Source: Stutzerimonas nitrititolerans
Lineage (GTDB): Bacteria > Pseudomonadota > Gammaproteobacteria > Pseudomonadales > Pseudomonadaceae
Direction: 5' to 3'
DNA length: 64,000 nt
Assembly: GCF_003696285.1 (NCBI RefSeq)
Contig: NZ_RFFL01000012.1
Location: forward strand, 62,001-126,000
Each line of letters starts with the position of its first letter. The first letter of the stretch is position 1. Positions 36,736 to 47,234 of this stretch are shown piece by piece. The position numbers were made by a program, and so were the translations under genes. The notes beneath the pieces were generated by a model. It had not been told where the DNA came from. It saw nothing but the letters and a program-made list of their open reading frames with translations, and made no database searches.

Positions 36736-39206
36736 CCTCGTTGAACGTCTGGGACATCCATGGCGGCATCCATCCGCCGGAGCGCAAGGAGCTGTCCAAC
36801 CGCGCGCCGATCCAGCGGATGCCGCTGCCTGCGCGGCTGATCGTGCCGCTTGCCCAGCACCTGGGCGCGCCCGCCGAACCTTGCGTGACGCTCGGCGAAC
36901 AGGTGCTCAAGGGCCAGTTGATCGCCGAGGCCAGCGGCTTCGTCAGCGCGCCGGTGCATGCGCCCACATCGGGCACCGTCAGCTTCATCGGCCCGCAGCC
37001 CTACCCGCACGTCTCGGGCATGACCGCGACGGCCATCGTCATCGACAGCGACGGCCGGGACCAGTGGATCGAACTGCAACCGCACACCGATTACCGCCAG
37101 TTACCCCCTGCCGAGTTGCTGGACATCATCCGCCAGGCCGGTATCAACGGCCTCGGCGGCGCCGGCTTCCCCACCGCTGTGAAGCTGACCGCGCCACCCA
37201 CGCAGACGATTCGCACACTGATCATCAACGGTACCGAATGCGAGCCCTACATCACCGCCGATGACCTGCTGATGCGCGAGAAGGCGGCGGAGCTGGTCGC
37301 GGGCATCGAGATACTCGAATACCTGATCCAGCCGCAGCAGGTGCTGATCGGCATTGAGGACAACAAGCTCGAAGCCATCGCCGCCGTGCGCGCCGCCATC
37401 GGCGAACGCCCCTATGTGCTCAAGGTCTTCCCCACCAAGTACCCGTCCGGTGGCGAGAAGCAGCTGATCCAGATACTCACCGGCGAGGAAGTCCCCAGCG
37501 GCGGCCTTCCGGCCGATATCGGCATGCTCTGCCAGAACGTCGGCACCTGCGTCGCCGTCCACGACGCCGTGCTGCTGGGCAAGCCGCTGATCTCGCGTAT
37601 CACCACTCTGACCGGTGAAGCGCTCGCCCGGCCGATGAATGTCGAGGCGCTGATCGGCACGCCCGTGGCCGAACTGCTGGCCTTCGCCGGCCTCGACAGT
37701 GGCAAGCTAAACCGCCTGATCATGGGCGGCCCGATGATGGGCTTCACCCTGCCATCGATGGACGTGCCGCTGATCAAGACCACCAACTGCCTGCTGGCCA
37801 GCACCCTGGCCGAGCTGCCGCCACCGCCGCCGGCGCTGCCCTGCATCCGCTGCGGCGAATGTGCCGAGGTTTGCCCGGCCAGCCTGCTGCCGCAACAGCT
37901 GCATTTCTTCGCCCTGGGCCAGGAACACGAGCAGCTCAAGGCCTACAACCTGTTCGACTGCATCGAGTGCGGCGCCTGCGCCTATGTCTGCCCCTCGAGC
38001 ATTCCGCTGGTGCAGTACTACCGCGCCGCCAAGGGCGAGATCCGCGCGCTCGAGCAGAAACAGCAGAAGGCCGAGCACTCCAGGCAGCGTTTCGAATGGC
38101 GCCAGGAACGCCTGCGTCGCGCCGAAGAGCAGAAGGAAGCCGACCGTAAGGCCCGTGCCGAACGCGCCGCGCGCGCCAAGCAAGCCCAGGCACAAACCGC
38201 CGGCCAGGACGACACGGTCGCCCCCGTCCAGGCGCAGAAAGCCGGCCTGTCCGAAGAACAGAAAAAGCTCAAGATCGAAGCCAGCATGGCCCAGGTCGCG
38301 CTGAAGAAAGCTGAAAAACAGCTCGCCGCCCACGCCACGCCCGAGCTGGAAGCACAGGTCGCCGAACTGCGTATCGCCGCCAGCCATGCGCAACAGGCGC
38401 TGGATGCAGCCAACGCTGCCGCACCGTCTGCCGAAGCCACGTCCGCTCCGATCAACGATGAAGCAGCCAAGAAAGCCAAGATCGAAGCCGCCATGCTGCG
38501 TGCACAGGTACGCAAGCTGGAAAAGCTCGAAACCCGCGATGACGAGCAAGAGGCCGAACTGACGCGTCTGCAGGCCCAGCTGACCAAGGCCGAACAGGCA
38601 CTGGCCGAGGCACAGCAAAACGCCCCCGTCGCCTCGGCCAAATCGGCCGACGACGAAGCCGTCAAGAAAGCGAAGATCGAGGCCGCCATGCTCCGCGCCC
38701 AGCTACGCAAGCTGGAAAAATTGGAGAGTCGCGACGAGCAGCAACAAGCGGAGCTGACGCGCCTGCAAGCCCAACTGGCCGACGCCGAACAGACGCTAGC
38801 CAGCGCGCAACAAAGCGCACCCGCCGCCCCGAGCAAACCGGCCGGCGACGAAGCGCTGAAGAAGGCCAAGATCGAACTGGCGATGAAGCGTGCCGAACTG
38901 AAGAAAGCCGAAAAAGCCGGCGCCGACGAGGCTGAGCTCAGCAAGCTGCGCGATGGCCTGGCCAGTGCCGAACAGGCCCTGCATGCCGCCGAGGAAAAAT
39001 CCGCCAAGCCCGCGCCGGAGCTGGTTCGCACCGACAAGCGCCCGATTGACGAGCAGGCCCGCGCGCTGAAGACCGAAGTGGCTTTCGCCCGCGCCGATCT
39101 GCGCAAGCTGGAGCGCGACGCCGACAGCGACGCCGCCCTTGTCGAGGCCGCGCGCCAGCGCCTGAACGAGGCCGAGCGCAAGCTGCAGGAACACACCGAC
39201 TCATAA
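36732..39206 (+). CDS. rnfC: Electron transport complex subunit RnfC with long repeat tail
   Basis: An 824-residue subunit. The N-terminal NuoF-like NAD/FMN-binding region includes [11 protein letters not shown]. Two [4Fe-4S] motifs follow at Cys371/374/377/381 and 410/413/416/420. After residue ~440 the protein turns into a Lys/Ala/Glu-rich, coiled-coil-like tail with five related repeats starting near residues 511, 580, 645, 710 and 777. Rnf complexes of the E. coli/Pseudomonas type often have such tails, of variable length. It overlaps rnfB by 4 bp; an 80-bp gap precedes rnfD. Confidence 0.95.
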   Translation: MTSLNVWDIHGGIHPPERKELSNRAPIQRMPLPARLIVPLAQHLGAPAEPCVTLGEQVLKGQLIAEASGFVSAPVHAPTSGTVSFIGPQPYPHVSGMTATAIVIDSDGRDQWIELQPHTDYRQLPPAELLDIIRQAGINGLGGAGFPTAVKLTAPPTQTIRTLIINGTECEPYITADDLLMREKAAELVAGIEILEYLIQPQQVLIGIEDNKLEAIAAVRAAIGERPYVLKVFPTKYPSGGEKQLIQILTGEEVPSGGLPADIGMLCQNVGTCVAVHDAVLLGKPLISRITTLTGEALARPMNVEALIGTPVAELLAFAGLDSGKLNRLIMGGPMMGFTLPSMDVPLIKTTNCLLASTLAELPPPPPALPCIRCGECAEVCPASLLPQQLHFFALGQEHEQLKAYNLFDCIECGACAYVCPSSIPLVQYYRAAKGEIRALEQKQQKAEHSRQRFEWRQERLRRAEEQKEADRKARAERAARAKQAQAQTAGQDDTVAPVQAQKAGLSEEQKKLKIEASMAQVALKKAEKQLAAHATPELEAQVAELRIAASHAQQALDAANAAAPSAEATSAPINDEAAKKAKIEAAMLRAQVRKLEKLETRDDEQEAELTRLQAQLTKAEQALAEAQQNAPVASAKSADDEAVKKAKIEAAMLRAQLRKLEKLESRDEQQQAELTRLQAQLADAEQTLASAQQSAPAAPSKPAGDEALKKAKIELAMKRAELKKAEKAGADEAELSKLRDGLASAEQALHAAEEKSAKPAPELVRTDKRPIDEQARALKTEVAFARADLRKLERDADSDAALVEAARQRLNEAERKLQEHTDS
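38262..39200 (+). repeat. In-gene tandem repeats in the rnfC tail
   Basis: Five in-frame units begin at 38262, 38469, 38664, 38859 and 39060, with periods of 207, 195, 195 and 201 bp. Units 2 and 3 are the most alike; each opens [13 protein letters not shown] and continues with RKLEKLE and ELTRLQAQL. Outer units are more diverged. Confidence 0.85.
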
Positions 39207-39286
39207 GTAGCGGCGCCCCAGGCGCACCTATCGGGCGCGGCCATTTTCGTGAAGCCGCACCCTGCATCCATTCGACCGGAGAGCCA

Positions 39287-40315
39287 ATGGCCCTGCCACG
39301 CATCACTTCACCGCACGCCACCGGCAGCAACCGCACCCAGCGGGTCATGCTGCTGGTACTGGCTGCCACGCTGCCCGGCGTGATCGTCCTCACCTGGCTC
39401 TACGGCGCCGGCACGCTGATCAACCTGTGCTGGGCCAGCGCCGTCGCGCTGGGTTTCGAGGCGCTGCTGCTCAAGGTTCGGCAACGTCCGGTGCAATTCT
39501 TCCTGCGTGATGGCAGCGCGCTGGTCACCGCCGTGCTGCTGGCGCTGGCGCTGCCGCCCTACTCACCCTGGTGGCTCACGCTGATCGCCACCGGCAGCGC
39601 CATCGTCTTCGGCAAGCAGCTCTATGGCGGCCTGGGGCAGAACCCGTTCAACCCAGCGATGATCGGCTATGTGGTGGTGCTGATTTCCTTCCCGGTGGAA
39701 ATGACCACCTGGCCCGTACCCCACAGCGTCGGCCTGGGCGCCGGCCTGCAGCATATCCTCGGCATCGCCGCGCTGCCCGATGGCTGGAGCCAAGCCACCG
39801 CGCTGGACGTGATGAAACTGAACCGGAGCCTGACCGTCGAGGAACTCTGGGCCAACCCGGCGTTCGGGCATTTCGGCGGTATCGGCTCGGAAGTGGTCAA
39901 CCTAGCGTTCCTGGCCGGCGGGCTGTTCCTGCTGCACAAGCGGCTGTTCAGCTGGCACGCGCCGGTGGGCATGCTCGCGGCGCTGGCGGTGATGAGCCTG
40001 GTGTTCTGGAACGGCTCGGGCTCCGACAGCCACGGCTCGCCGCTGTTTCACCTGCTCAGCGGCGCCACCATGCTCGGCGCCTTCTTCATCGTCACCGACC
40101 CGGTGAGCGGGGCCACCAGTACCCTGGGGCGGCTTATCTTCGGCGCTGGCGTCGGCATTCTCGTCTACGTGATCCGTGCCTGGGGCGGCTATCCGGACGG
40201 CGTCGCCTTCGCCGTGCTGCTGATGAACCTGGCGGCGCCGACCATCGACTACTACACCCGCCCGCGCACCTACGGCCACCGCAAGGCCGAGCGCGGCTTC
40301 AAGCTGGGCGAATGA
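39287..40315 (+). CDS. rnfD: Electron transport complex subunit RnfD
   Basis: A 342-residue membrane subunit related to NqrB, with about ten membrane segments. It opens with [18 protein letters not shown]. The usual covalent-FMN motif SGAT appears as SQAT at residues 168-171, while SGAT occurs later at 274-277 in [10 protein letters not shown]. Which threonine carries flavin needs testing. It ends one base before rnfG starts. Confidence 0.94.
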   Translation: MALPRITSPHATGSNRTQRVMLLVLAATLPGVIVLTWLYGAGTLINLCWASAVALGFEALLLKVRQRPVQFFLRDGSALVTAVLLALALPPYSPWWLTLIATGSAIVFGKQLYGGLGQNPFNPAMIGYVVVLISFPVEMTTWPVPHSVGLGAGLQHILGIAALPDGWSQATALDVMKLNRSLTVEELWANPAFGHFGGIGSEVVNLAFLAGGLFLLHKRLFSWHAPVGMLAALAVMSLVFWNGSGSDSHGSPLFHLLSGATMLGAFFIVTDPVSGATSTLGRLIFGAGVGILVYVIRAWGGYPDGVAFAVLLMNLAAPTIDYYTRPRTYGHRKAERGFKLGE

Positions 40316-40316
40316 C

Positions 40317-41087
40317 ATGATCCTTCCCGAACTCAGCCGCTCGATGTCCAAGAACGCCCTGGTGCTGGGATTGTTCGCGATCGTCACAGTGGGCGCGGTG
40401 ACCTTGCTGCAACAGTTCACCGCCGAACGCATCCAGGCTTCCGAGCGCGCGGCGCAATTGCGAGCACTGAACGAAATTCTGCCCCGTGGCAGCTACGACA
40501 ATCAGTTGCTCGACAGCAGCATCGAGGTCCACCATCCGCTGCTCGGCACCCGGCAAGCCGTTCCCGCCTATATCGCCCGCAACGACGGCAAGCCCAGCGC
40601 GGTGATTCTTCAGGCCATCGCGCCGGATGGCTACAGCGGCGCGATCCACCTGCTGGTCGGCGTACTCGCCGACGGCCGCGTCGCCGGCGTGCGAGTGGTT
40701 CGACATCGCGAAACGCCCGGCCTGGGTGACAAGATCGAGCTGGCCAAGAGTCAGTGGATACGCAGCTTCGAGAACCGCTCACTGACCGACCCGGCCTCAT
40801 CCGGCTGGGCCGTGAAGAAGGATCGCGGCGATTTCGACCAGTTCGCTGGCGCCACCATCACGCCGCGTGCCGTGGTCGGCGCCGTGCACCGCGCCCTGCA
40901 ATATTTCGATGCGCACAAGGACGAACTGCTCGGCGCCAGTACCCACCCGGTCGAGCCCGAGCAGGCGCTGCCGGAGTTGAGCCAACCCGACGAAGCGACC
41001 AGCCATTCCCGCGCTGGCGGCGCTGCAACCCGTGAGGACATGCAGATCACCGATCCGCAGCCCGAGCAGACAGGCGACAGACCATGA
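40317..41087 (+). CDS. rnfG: Electron transport complex subunit RnfG
   Basis: A 256-residue subunit with one N-terminal membrane segment (about residues 12-32) and a periplasmic FMN-binding domain. The flavinylation motif is AGATIT, with Thr180 as the probable FMN-bearing residue. The C-terminal ~45 residues form an acidic tail. The start at 40317 directly follows the rnfD stop; a start at MSKNALV nine codons later is possible. It overlaps rnfE by 4 bp. Confidence 0.94.
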   Translation: MILPELSRSMSKNALVLGLFAIVTVGAVTLLQQFTAERIQASERAAQLRALNEILPRGSYDNQLLDSSIEVHHPLLGTRQAVPAYIARNDGKPSAVILQAIAPDGYSGAIHLLVGVLADGRVAGVRVVRHRETPGLGDKIELAKSQWIRSFENRSLTDPASSGWAVKKDRGDFDQFAGATITPRAVVGAVHRALQYFDAHKDELLGASTHPVEPEQALPELSQPDEATSHSRAGGAATREDMQITDPQPEQTGDRP

Positions 41088-41797
41088 GCACACCCAGCTA
41101 TCGCGAACTGACCCTCAACGGTCTGTGGAAGAACAACCCGGCACTGGTACAGCTGCTGGGCCTCTGCCCGCTGCTCGGTGTCAGCAACTCGTCGGTCAAC
41201 GCCCTGGGCCTGGGCCTGGCCACCGCGCTGGTGCTGGCCTGCTCCAACCTTTGCGTCTCGCTGGTGCGCGGCGTAGTCAACACGGCGGTGCGCCTGCCGG
41301 CCTTCGTGATGATCATCGCGGCGCTGACCACCTGCATCGAACTGCTGATGCAGGCCTACACCTACGAGCTCTACCAGATCCTCGGCATCTTCATTCCGCT
41401 GATCACCACCAACTGCGTGATCCTCGGCCGCGCCGACGGCTTCGCCGCCAAGCACAAACCGCTGATCGCCAGCTTCGACGGCTTCATCATGGGGATGGGC
41501 TTCGCCCTGGTGCTGCTGGTGCTGGGCAGCCTGCGCGAGCTGTTCGGCACCGGCACCCTGTTCGCCAACATGCACCTGCTGTTCGGCCCCATCGCCGCCG
41601 ACTGGCAGATCACGGTATTCAGCGACTACAAGGGCTTCCTGCTGGCGATCCTGCCACCGGGTGCGTTCATCGTGCTCGGCTTGCTGATCGCCCTGAAGAA
41701 CCGCATCGACCTGCATCTGGCCGAACGCGCCAAGGCGCAGCAACCGGAAGTACCGGTGCAGAGCCGTCGGGTGCGGGTAACCGGAGTGATCGAGTAA
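41084..41797 (+). CDS. rnfE: Electron transport complex subunit RnfE
   Basis: A 237-residue membrane subunit paralogous to RnfA ([16 protein letters not shown] and [14 protein letters not shown]), with six membrane segments and a cytoplasmic tail. With RnfA it binds a membrane-embedded Fe-S centre. Its stop is two bases before the nth start, so nth is read in the same message. Confidence 0.95.
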   Translation: MSTPSYRELTLNGLWKNNPALVQLLGLCPLLGVSNSSVNALGLGLATALVLACSNLCVSLVRGVVNTAVRLPAFVMIIAALTTCIELLMQAYTYELYQILGIFIPLITTNCVILGRADGFAAKHKPLIASFDGFIMGMGFALVLLVLGSLRELFGTGTLFANMHLLFGPIAADWQITVFSDYKGFLLAILPPGAFIVLGLLIALKNRIDLHLAERAKAQQPEVPVQSRRVRVTGVIE

Positions 41798-41799
41798 CC

Positions 41800-42438
41800 A
41801 TGAACGCCGAAAAACGCCGGGAAATCTTTCGTCGCTTCCACGAGGACAACCCCGAGCCCAAGACCGAGCTGGCCTACAGCACGCCGTTCGAGCTGCTGAT
41901 CGCGGTGATCCTTTCGGCGCAGGCCACCGATGTCGGCGTCAACAAGGCCACGGCCAAGCTCTACCCGGTCGCCAACACGCCGGAGGCGATCTACGCGCTG
42001 GGCGTCGAGGGGCTGTCGGAGTACATCAAGACCATCGGCCTGTACCGGGGCAAGGCGAAGAACGTCATCGAGACCTGCCGCATCCTGATCGAGAAGCACG
42101 GCAGCCAGGTGCCGGACAACCGCGAAGACCTCGAAGCCCTGCCCGGCGTCGGTCGCAAGACGGCCAACGTGGTGCTCAACACCGCGTTCCGCCAGTTCAC
42201 CATGGCCGTCGACACCCATATCTTCCGCGTCGCCAACCGCACCAACATCGCCCCCGGCAAGAACGTGCTGGAAGTCGAACGCAAGCTGATCAAGTTCGTG
42301 CCCAAGGACTACCTGCTCGACGCTCACCACTGGCTGATCCTGCATGGACGCTACGTCTGCAAGGCGCGCAAACCGCAGTGTGGCAGTTGCCGAATCGAGG
42401 ACCTGTGCGAATACAAGCACAAGACTTCAGACGATTGA
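41800..42438 (+). CDS. nth: Endonuclease III
   Basis: A 212-residue DNA glycosylase/AP lyase for oxidised pyrimidines. The helix-hairpin-helix LPGVGRKTANVV contains the catalytic lysine, VDTHIFR has the catalytic aspartate, and four cysteines (C-x6-C-x2-C-x5-C, from CKARKPQC) bind a [4Fe-4S] cluster. The ATG at 41800 lies two bases after rnfE; a longer ORF reading upstream is out of frame with rnfE and was rejected. Linkage of nth to rnf is common in gammaproteobacteria. Confidence 0.97.
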   Translation: MNAEKRREIFRRFHEDNPEPKTELAYSTPFELLIAVILSAQATDVGVNKATAKLYPVANTPEAIYALGVEGLSEYIKTIGLYRGKAKNVIETCRILIEKHGSQVPDNREDLEALPGVGRKTANVVLNTAFRQFTMAVDTHIFRVANRTNIAPGKNVLEVERKLIKFVPKDYLLDAHHWLILHGRYVCKARKPQCGSCRIEDLCEYKHKTSDD

Positions 42439-42480
42439 GCGAGCGGCTGCAAAACCTATCGTCTGATTGAAAAAATCTTT

Positions 42481-42509
42481 TTTACGACCTTGTTTTTTGT
42501 CGCTATAAG
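42481..42509 (+). promoter_or_regulatory. Sigma-70-like promoter of the PA3496-type gene
   Basis: TTTACG (42481-42486), 17 bases, then TATAAG (42504-42509), 40 bases before the GTG start. It matches the consensus at 4 of 6 and 5 of 6 positions. Confidence 0.55.
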
Positions 42510-42548
42510 GTGCGCCAACAACGCGCCTTAGCCGTGGAGTGAAGACAA

Positions 42549-42728
42549 GTGTCCGAGAAAGAAGATATCCAGATTGAAGACGACTTCGTCGGTGAGGATG
42601 AAGACGATACCGCAGAGGCCCCGGTGGAAGTGGCCAAGACCAACCTGACCAAGCGCCGGATCATCGACAACCTGCTCGAGGAACGTCGCCTGCAGAAGCA
42701 ACTCAACGAGTTCGACTTCGACCTCTAA
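42549..42728 (+). CDS. PA3496-family small putative envelope-integrity protein
   Basis: A 59-residue acidic protein with a GTG start. The N-terminal half is Asp/Glu-rich (MSEKEDIQIEDDFVGEDEDD). The C-terminal half is helical and charged (LTKRRIIDNLLEERRLQKQL) and ends NEFDFDL. It matches small Pseudomonas proteins found after nth and named PA3496 family. It has its own promoter and a strong terminator, so it is a separate transcription unit. The molecular role is unknown. Confidence 0.82.
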   Translation: MSEKEDIQIEDDFVGEDEDDTAEAPVEVAKTNLTKRRIIDNLLEERRLQKQLNEFDFDL

Positions 42729-42729
42729 G

Positions 42730-42755
42730 AAAAAGCCCCGAAATCGGGGCTTTTT
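42730..42755 (+). terminator. Terminator after the PA3496-type gene
   Basis: Stem AAAAAGCCCCG and CGGGGCTTTTT with an AAAT loop, directly after the stop. The A/T flanks would also stop transcription from the convergent gloA side. Confidence 0.93.
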
Positions 42756-42775
42756 CTTGCTCGCGCGGTTACCGC

Positions 42776-43168
42776 TCAGTCTTTACGCGTCGGTGACAAC
42801 AGCTCGACCTTGTAACCGTCCGGATCCTCGACGAAAGCCAGGATGCTGCTGCCATGCAGCATCGGCCCCGGTTCGCGGGTGATCTTGCCGCCACGGCTGC
42901 GAATGTCCTCGCACGCCTTGTAGACGTCTTCCACTTCCAGGGCGATATGCCCGTAGCCGGTGCCCAGCTCATAGCTGTCGACACCCCAGTTATGGGTCAG
43001 CTCCAGCACGCTGTTGTGTGCCTCGTCACCGTAGCCGACGAACGCCAAGGTGAACTTGCCGTCGGGGTAATCCTTGCGGCGCAGCAGGGTCATGCCCAGC
43101 ACTTCGGTATAGAAAGCGATGGATCTGTCCATGTCGCCGACGCGCAGCATGGTGTGGAGTAGTCTCAT
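42776..43168 (-). CDS. gloA: Lactoylglutathione lyase (glyoxalase I)
   Basis: A 130-residue glyoxalase fold enzyme that detoxifies methylglyoxal with glutathione. Metal ligands are visible: His5 (RLLHTML), Glu in VLELTHNW, His in GYGHIAL and Glu in YKVELL. GAGGAG precedes the ATG at 43168. It is of the short, Ni/Co-type size class, as in E. coli GloA. It is convergent with the PA3496-type gene. Confidence 0.95.
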   Translation of the reverse strand: MRLLHTMLRVGDMDRSIAFYTEVLGMTLLRRKDYPDGKFTLAFVGYGDEAHNSVLELTHNWGVDSYELGTGYGHIALEVEDVYKACEDIRSRGGKITREPGPMLHGSSILAFVEDPDGYKVELLSPTRKD

Positions 43169-43208
43169 CGGTTTTCTCCTCATTCAAGAACCGGTTCGGG
43201 ATTCCAAA

Positions 43209-43239
43209 CGCAAACCCCGGCTGGTGGCCGGGGTTTGCG
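43209..43239 (-). terminator. Probable terminator of argG
   Basis: A 13-bp stem CGCAAACCCCGGC pairing with GCCGGGGTTTGCG around five bases, between the argG stop and gloA. On the minus strand it is followed by TTTGG. Confidence 0.65.
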
Positions 43240-43255
43240 GTCTTCTACCACTGCA

Positions 43256-44473
43256 TCAGAGCGGCGAACGTCCCTTGCCGGCGGCGATGCGCAGGCGCAG
43301 GGCGTTGAGCTTGATGAAGCCCGCGGCGTCGGCCTGGTCGTAGGCGCCGGCATCGTCCTCGAAGGTAGCGATGTTGGCGTCGAACAGCGACTCGTCGGAC
43401 TTGCGACCGGCGACGATCACGTTGCCCTTGTACAGCTTCAGGCGTACCACGCCGTTCACCGTGGTCTGGGAGGCGTCGATCATCTGCTGCAGCATCAGGC
43501 GCTCCGGGCTCCACCAGTAGCCGTTGTAGATCAGGCTGGCGTACTTGGGCATCAGCTCGTCTTTCAGGTGCGCGACTTCGCGGTCCAGGGTGATGGACTC
43601 GATGGCGCGGTGGGCCTTGAGCATGATGGTGCCGCCGGGGGTCTCGTAGCAGCCACGGGACTTCATGCCCACGTAGCGGTTCTCGACGATGTCCAGGCGA
43701 CCGATGCCGTTCTCGCCGCCGACCTTGTTCAGGTAGCTCAGCACTTCGGCCGGGCTCATGTCCTTGCCGTCGATGGCTACGATATCGCCCTTGCGGTAGG
43801 TCAGCTCGATGTAGGTCGGGGTGTCCGGCGCGGCTTCCGGGGACTTGGTCCAGCGCCACATGTCCTCTTCGTGCTCGGTCCAGGTGTCTTCCAGCACGCC
43901 GCCTTCATAGGAGATGTGCAGCAGGTTGGCGTCCATGGAGTACGGCGACTTCTTCTTGCCGTGGCGCTCGATCGGGATGGCGTGTTTCTCGGCGTAGTCC
44001 ATCAGCTTCTCGCGCGAGAGCAGATCCCACTCGCGCCAGGGGGCGATGACTTTCACGCCCGGCTTGAGCGCATAGGCGCCCAGCTCGAAACGCACCTGGT
44101 CGTTACCCTTGCCGGTGGCACCGTGGGAAATGGCGTCGGCGCCGGTCTCGTTGGCGATCTCGATCAGGCGCTTGGCAATCAGCGGACGGGCGATGGAGGT
44201 ACCCAGCAGGTATTCGCCTTCGTAGACGGTGTTGGCGCGAAACATCGGGAAGACGAAATCGCGCACGAATTCTTCGCGCAGGTCGTCGATGTAGATTTCC
44301 TCGACGCCCATGGCCTTGGCCTTGGCGCGGGCCGGCTCGACCTCCTCGCCCTGGCCGAGGTCGGCGGTGAAAGTCACCACTTCGCAGTTATAGGTATCTT
44401 GCAGCCACTTGAGAATCACCGAGGTGTCCAGGCCACCGGAATACGCCAGGACTACCTTCTTTACGTCGGCCAT
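43256..44473 (-). CDS. argG: Argininosuccinate synthase
   Basis: A 405-residue ATP-dependent ligase joining citrulline and aspartate (arginine pathway). The P-loop-like motif AYSGGLDTS is at residues 10-18. Further family segments are [10 protein letters not shown] and [10 protein letters not shown]. The start [14 protein letters not shown] at 44473 was preferred over an ATG two codons earlier by family alignment from memory. A hairpin follows the stop. Confidence 0.97.
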   Translation of the reverse strand: MADVKKVVLAYSGGLDTSVILKWLQDTYNCEVVTFTADLGQGEEVEPARAKAKAMGVEEIYIDDLREEFVRDFVFPMFRANTVYEGEYLLGTSIARPLIAKRLIEIANETGADAISHGATGKGNDQVRFELGAYALKPGVKVIAPWREWDLLSREKLMDYAEKHAIPIERHGKKKSPYSMDANLLHISYEGGVLEDTWTEHEEDMWRWTKSPEAAPDTPTYIELTYRKGDIVAIDGKDMSPAEVLSYLNKVGGENGIGRLDIVENRYVGMKSRGCYETPGGTIMLKAHRAIESITLDREVAHLKDELMPKYASLIYNGYWWSPERLMLQQMIDASQTTVNGVVRLKLYKGNVIVAGRKSDESLFDANIATFEDDAGAYDQADAAGFIKLNALRLRIAAGKGRSPL

Positions 44474-44557
44474 TGCCATCCACTCCCGGGATTGAAGGAA
44501 AGCGGCAATTCTACTGGTCGCGACGCCGGTTTTACAGGGGCGCGAGTTCGCCGCGGC

Positions 44558-45451
44558 TCAGGACGACGGCGTAACCTGTTCGGCCGCCGCGGTGGTGGTG
44601 ACCGGCGCCCGCTCGAGGCGCAAGGTGACCCGGCGATTCTTGGCGCGATTGGCCGGTCCGTTGTTGGCCACCAGCGGGTAGCGCTCGCCGTGGAAACGCA
44701 CCGTGATCTGTTCCTTCGGCACGCCATTGGCGATCAGGTATTCCTCGACGGCCAGCGCACGGCGACGGGAGAGGTCGCGGTTGGTGAGCCGGTTGCCGCT
44801 GTTGTCCGAGTGGCCGTCGAGTTGGATGCGGTTGACGCTCGGGTCGGCCTTGAGGAACTGTAGGATGATGTCGAGCTTGGCGCGCCCCACGTCATCCAGC
44901 GCCACATCGCTGGTGGGAAAACCGATCTGCGACTGACGAATCTGATCGAAGTTGACCGGCAGCAGCTTGGTCGTGCAGGCGCGGTAATCCTCGTAGGCCT
45001 TGCCGAAGCGCGCCGGCAGCAAGCGCACCTCGAGCGACTCCCCGCCATGCAGCGTGCGGTGGCGCACCACCGGGCTGCGCCCCTCGAGCAGGCCGCTGAG
45101 CAGGCGCCCGGCCTGCAGGTGCGAGCTGTTGAAGGGAATCTCGCCGCCACCGACCGACACCACACCCAGGTTGATGTCGCTGCGTGTCGGCTGCCAGGGC
45201 GCGGCCGCCGCCAGCAGCGTCGCCGAGCCGCTGCCCAGCCAGCGATCCGGCGACTGCAGACGAAAAATGGCCTGCTCGCCGGCCCGGCGGACGAACTCTC
45301 CCGTGCCGAAACCGGCAATCGGCTGCACCAGTCGGCACTCGAACTGATCGCCCTCGACCTGCCACTCCACCCTCTCCAGACGGGTCTGGAAGGTGATGGC
45401 ATTGGCTGGCGAGGCCAGCAGGCAAGCCAGGATAAGAGGGCGCAGGCGCAC
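44558..45451 (-). CDS. motY: Flagellar motor protein MotY
   Basis: A 297-residue exported protein with a signal peptide (MRLRPLILACLLASPANA), an N-terminal MotY domain and a C-terminal OmpA-like peptidoglycan-binding domain (residues ~155-275: IQLDGHSDNSGNRLTN and NRRVTLRLE). MotY forms the T-ring around sodium-driven or MotCD-type flagellar stators. The GTG at 45451 has TGGAG six bases upstream and gives a clean signal peptide; the much longer ORF is spurious. It is near argG and pyrC, as I recall in PAO1. Confidence 0.92.
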   Translation of the reverse strand: MRLRPLILACLLASPANAITFQTRLERVEWQVEGDQFECRLVQPIAGFGTGEFVRRAGEQAIFRLQSPDRWLGSGSATLLAAAAPWQPTRSDINLGVVSVGGGEIPFNSSHLQAGRLLSGLLEGRSPVVRHRTLHGGESLEVRLLPARFGKAYEDYRACTTKLLPVNFDQIRQSQIGFPTSDVALDDVGRAKLDIILQFLKADPSVNRIQLDGHSDNSGNRLTNRDLSRRRALAVEEYLIANGVPKEQITVRFHGERYPLVANNGPANRAKNRRVTLRLERAPVTTTAAAEQVTPSS

Positions 45452-45713
45452 GATGAACTCCAGGAGCAAAGCGGTCTCATGGGCTATCGGGCCGGCCCGG
45501 GAAAACTTGAGTGCCAAAGGGCGGCGGTCGCTCGGGCATGAGGCCCGGCGCGCGCCGCGATCGTCAGCGCATGCAGCCGCAGTGGCTCTTTGTGCGCTAG
45601 CATTCACGCCGCCAGCACCAGCAGACACTGGCCTCGATTCGTTCATGAGCGAACAGATGACTCTCAACCAGAAACCCATCATCAGACGCACCCTCGCCAG
45701 TTGGAGAACCCTG

Positions 45714-47234
45714 ATGTTCTGCCTGCTTGGCGGACTGTTGAGCGGCTGCGCCCTGCCCGACCTCGAGGGCCGCAGCCTCTCGTCCGCACTGACGCCGGCG
45801 GAAAGCGCCGACACGGCGCTCGGTCGGGCCATCGCGCCACGCGCCCAGGTCCATCCGGGCAAGGCCGGCATCCACGCGCTGGCCGATCCGCACGATGCCT
45901 TCGCCGCCCGCGTACTGCTGGCCCGGGCGGCGCAGAAGACACTCGACGTGCAGTACTACATCTGGCGTGGCGACACCACCGGCACCCTGCTGCTCGATGA
46001 GCTGCGTGCCGCCGCGCAGCGCGGCGTTCGGGTGCGCCTGCTGCTCGACGACAACGGCACGGGCGGACTGGACGCCGAACTGGCAGCCCTCGACAGCCAC
46101 GCCAACATCGAGATTCGCCTGTTCAACCCCTTTCTGATCCGCACGCCCAAGTCGATCGGCTACGTCACCGACTTCATGCGCGCCAATCGCCGCATGCACA
46201 ACAAATCCTTCACCGCCGACAGCCAGGCCACCATCATCGGCGGGCGCAACGTTGGTGACGAATACTTCGGTGCCACCGAAGGCGTGCTGTTCGCCGACCT
46301 GGATGTGCTGGCCGTTGGCTCGGTGGTCGCCGACGTCTCCAGCGACTTCGACCGCTACTGGGCCAGCGACTCGTCGTATCCGGCGCAGCTGATCCTGCCC
46401 GAGGCCGGCGCGGCGCAGCTACAGGCCTTCGCCGACGCGGCCGCGCGCATGGCCAAAGCGCCCGCGGCCACCGAGTATATCCAGGCGATCGGTGAATCGG
46501 CCTTCATCACCAACCTGCTGCAAGGCGTTCTGGCCTTCGAATGGGCCGAAACCCGAATGGTCAGCGACGACCCGGCCAAGGGGCTTGGCATGGCCGAATC
46601 GGATGGCCTGCTGATTCATCAACTGCGTGAAATCCTCGGCGAGCCCGAGAGCCATGTCGAACTGGTTTCGCCCTATTTCGTGCCGACCGCCGCCGGCACC
46701 GAGGCCTTCGCACGAATGGCCGAGCGCGGCGTAAAGATTCGCGTGCTGACCAATTCGCTGGACGCCACCGATGTCGCGGCGGTGCATGCCGGCTATGCCA
46801 AGCGCCGCAAGGACCTGCTCGAAGCCGGCATCCTGCTCTACGAAATGCGCCGCCTGTCGCCGGAGAAGGATCACAAGGAAAATCTCGGTCCCTTCGGCAG
46901 CTCCGGCTCCAGCCTGCACGCCAAGACCTTCGCCGTGGATCGTTCGAGGGTGTTCGTGGGCTCGTTCAACTTCGATCCACGCTCGGCCGATCTCAATACA
47001 GAACTGGGCTTCGTGATCGAAAGTCCGCGCATGGCGGGCGCGATCGAAGAGGCCTTCGACACCAGCATTCCCGCGAACTCCTATGAGGTGCGGCTCAGCG
47101 AATCAGGCAAACTCCATTGGCTGGAACAATGGAATGGCCAGCAGGTGCGCCATGACACCGAGCCACGGACCAGCTTCTGGAAAAGAGCCAGCGTGTCGTT
47201 TATGTCGATTCTTCCCATCGAGTGGATGCTTTGA
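45714..47234 (+). CDS. Phospholipase D-family lipoprotein (ClsC/YmdC-like)
   Basis: A 506-residue protein with two HKD motifs, at residues 162 (HNKSFTAD) and 402 (HAKTFAVD), each followed by the GG/GS-N motif (IGGRNVGDEY; VGSFNFDPRS). It is therefore a cardiolipin synthase- or phospholipase D-type enzyme. The ATG at 45714 has TTGGAG seven bases upstream and gives a lipoprotein signal with lipobox LSGC, so the protein is probably membrane-anchored outside the cytoplasm. Earlier ATGs lack this. Its end overlaps the next pqiA gene, tying it to the Pqi operon. Confidence 0.85.
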   Translation: MFCLLGGLLSGCALPDLEGRSLSSALTPAESADTALGRAIAPRAQVHPGKAGIHALADPHDAFAARVLLARAAQKTLDVQYYIWRGDTTGTLLLDELRAAAQRGVRVRLLLDDNGTGGLDAELAALDSHANIEIRLFNPFLIRTPKSIGYVTDFMRANRRMHNKSFTADSQATIIGGRNVGDEYFGATEGVLFADLDVLAVGSVVADVSSDFDRYWASDSSYPAQLILPEAGAAQLQAFADAAARMAKAPAATEYIQAIGESAFITNLLQGVLAFEWAETRMVSDDPAKGLGMAESDGLLIHQLREILGEPESHVELVSPYFVPTAAGTEAFARMAERGVKIRVLTNSLDATDVAAVHAGYAKRRKDLLEAGILLYEMRRLSPEKDHKENLGPFGSSGSSLHAKTFAVDRSRVFVGSFNFDPRSADLNTELGFVIESPRMAGAIEEAFDTSIPANSYEVRLSESGKLHWLEQWNGQQVRHDTEPRTSFWKRASVSFMSILPIEWML

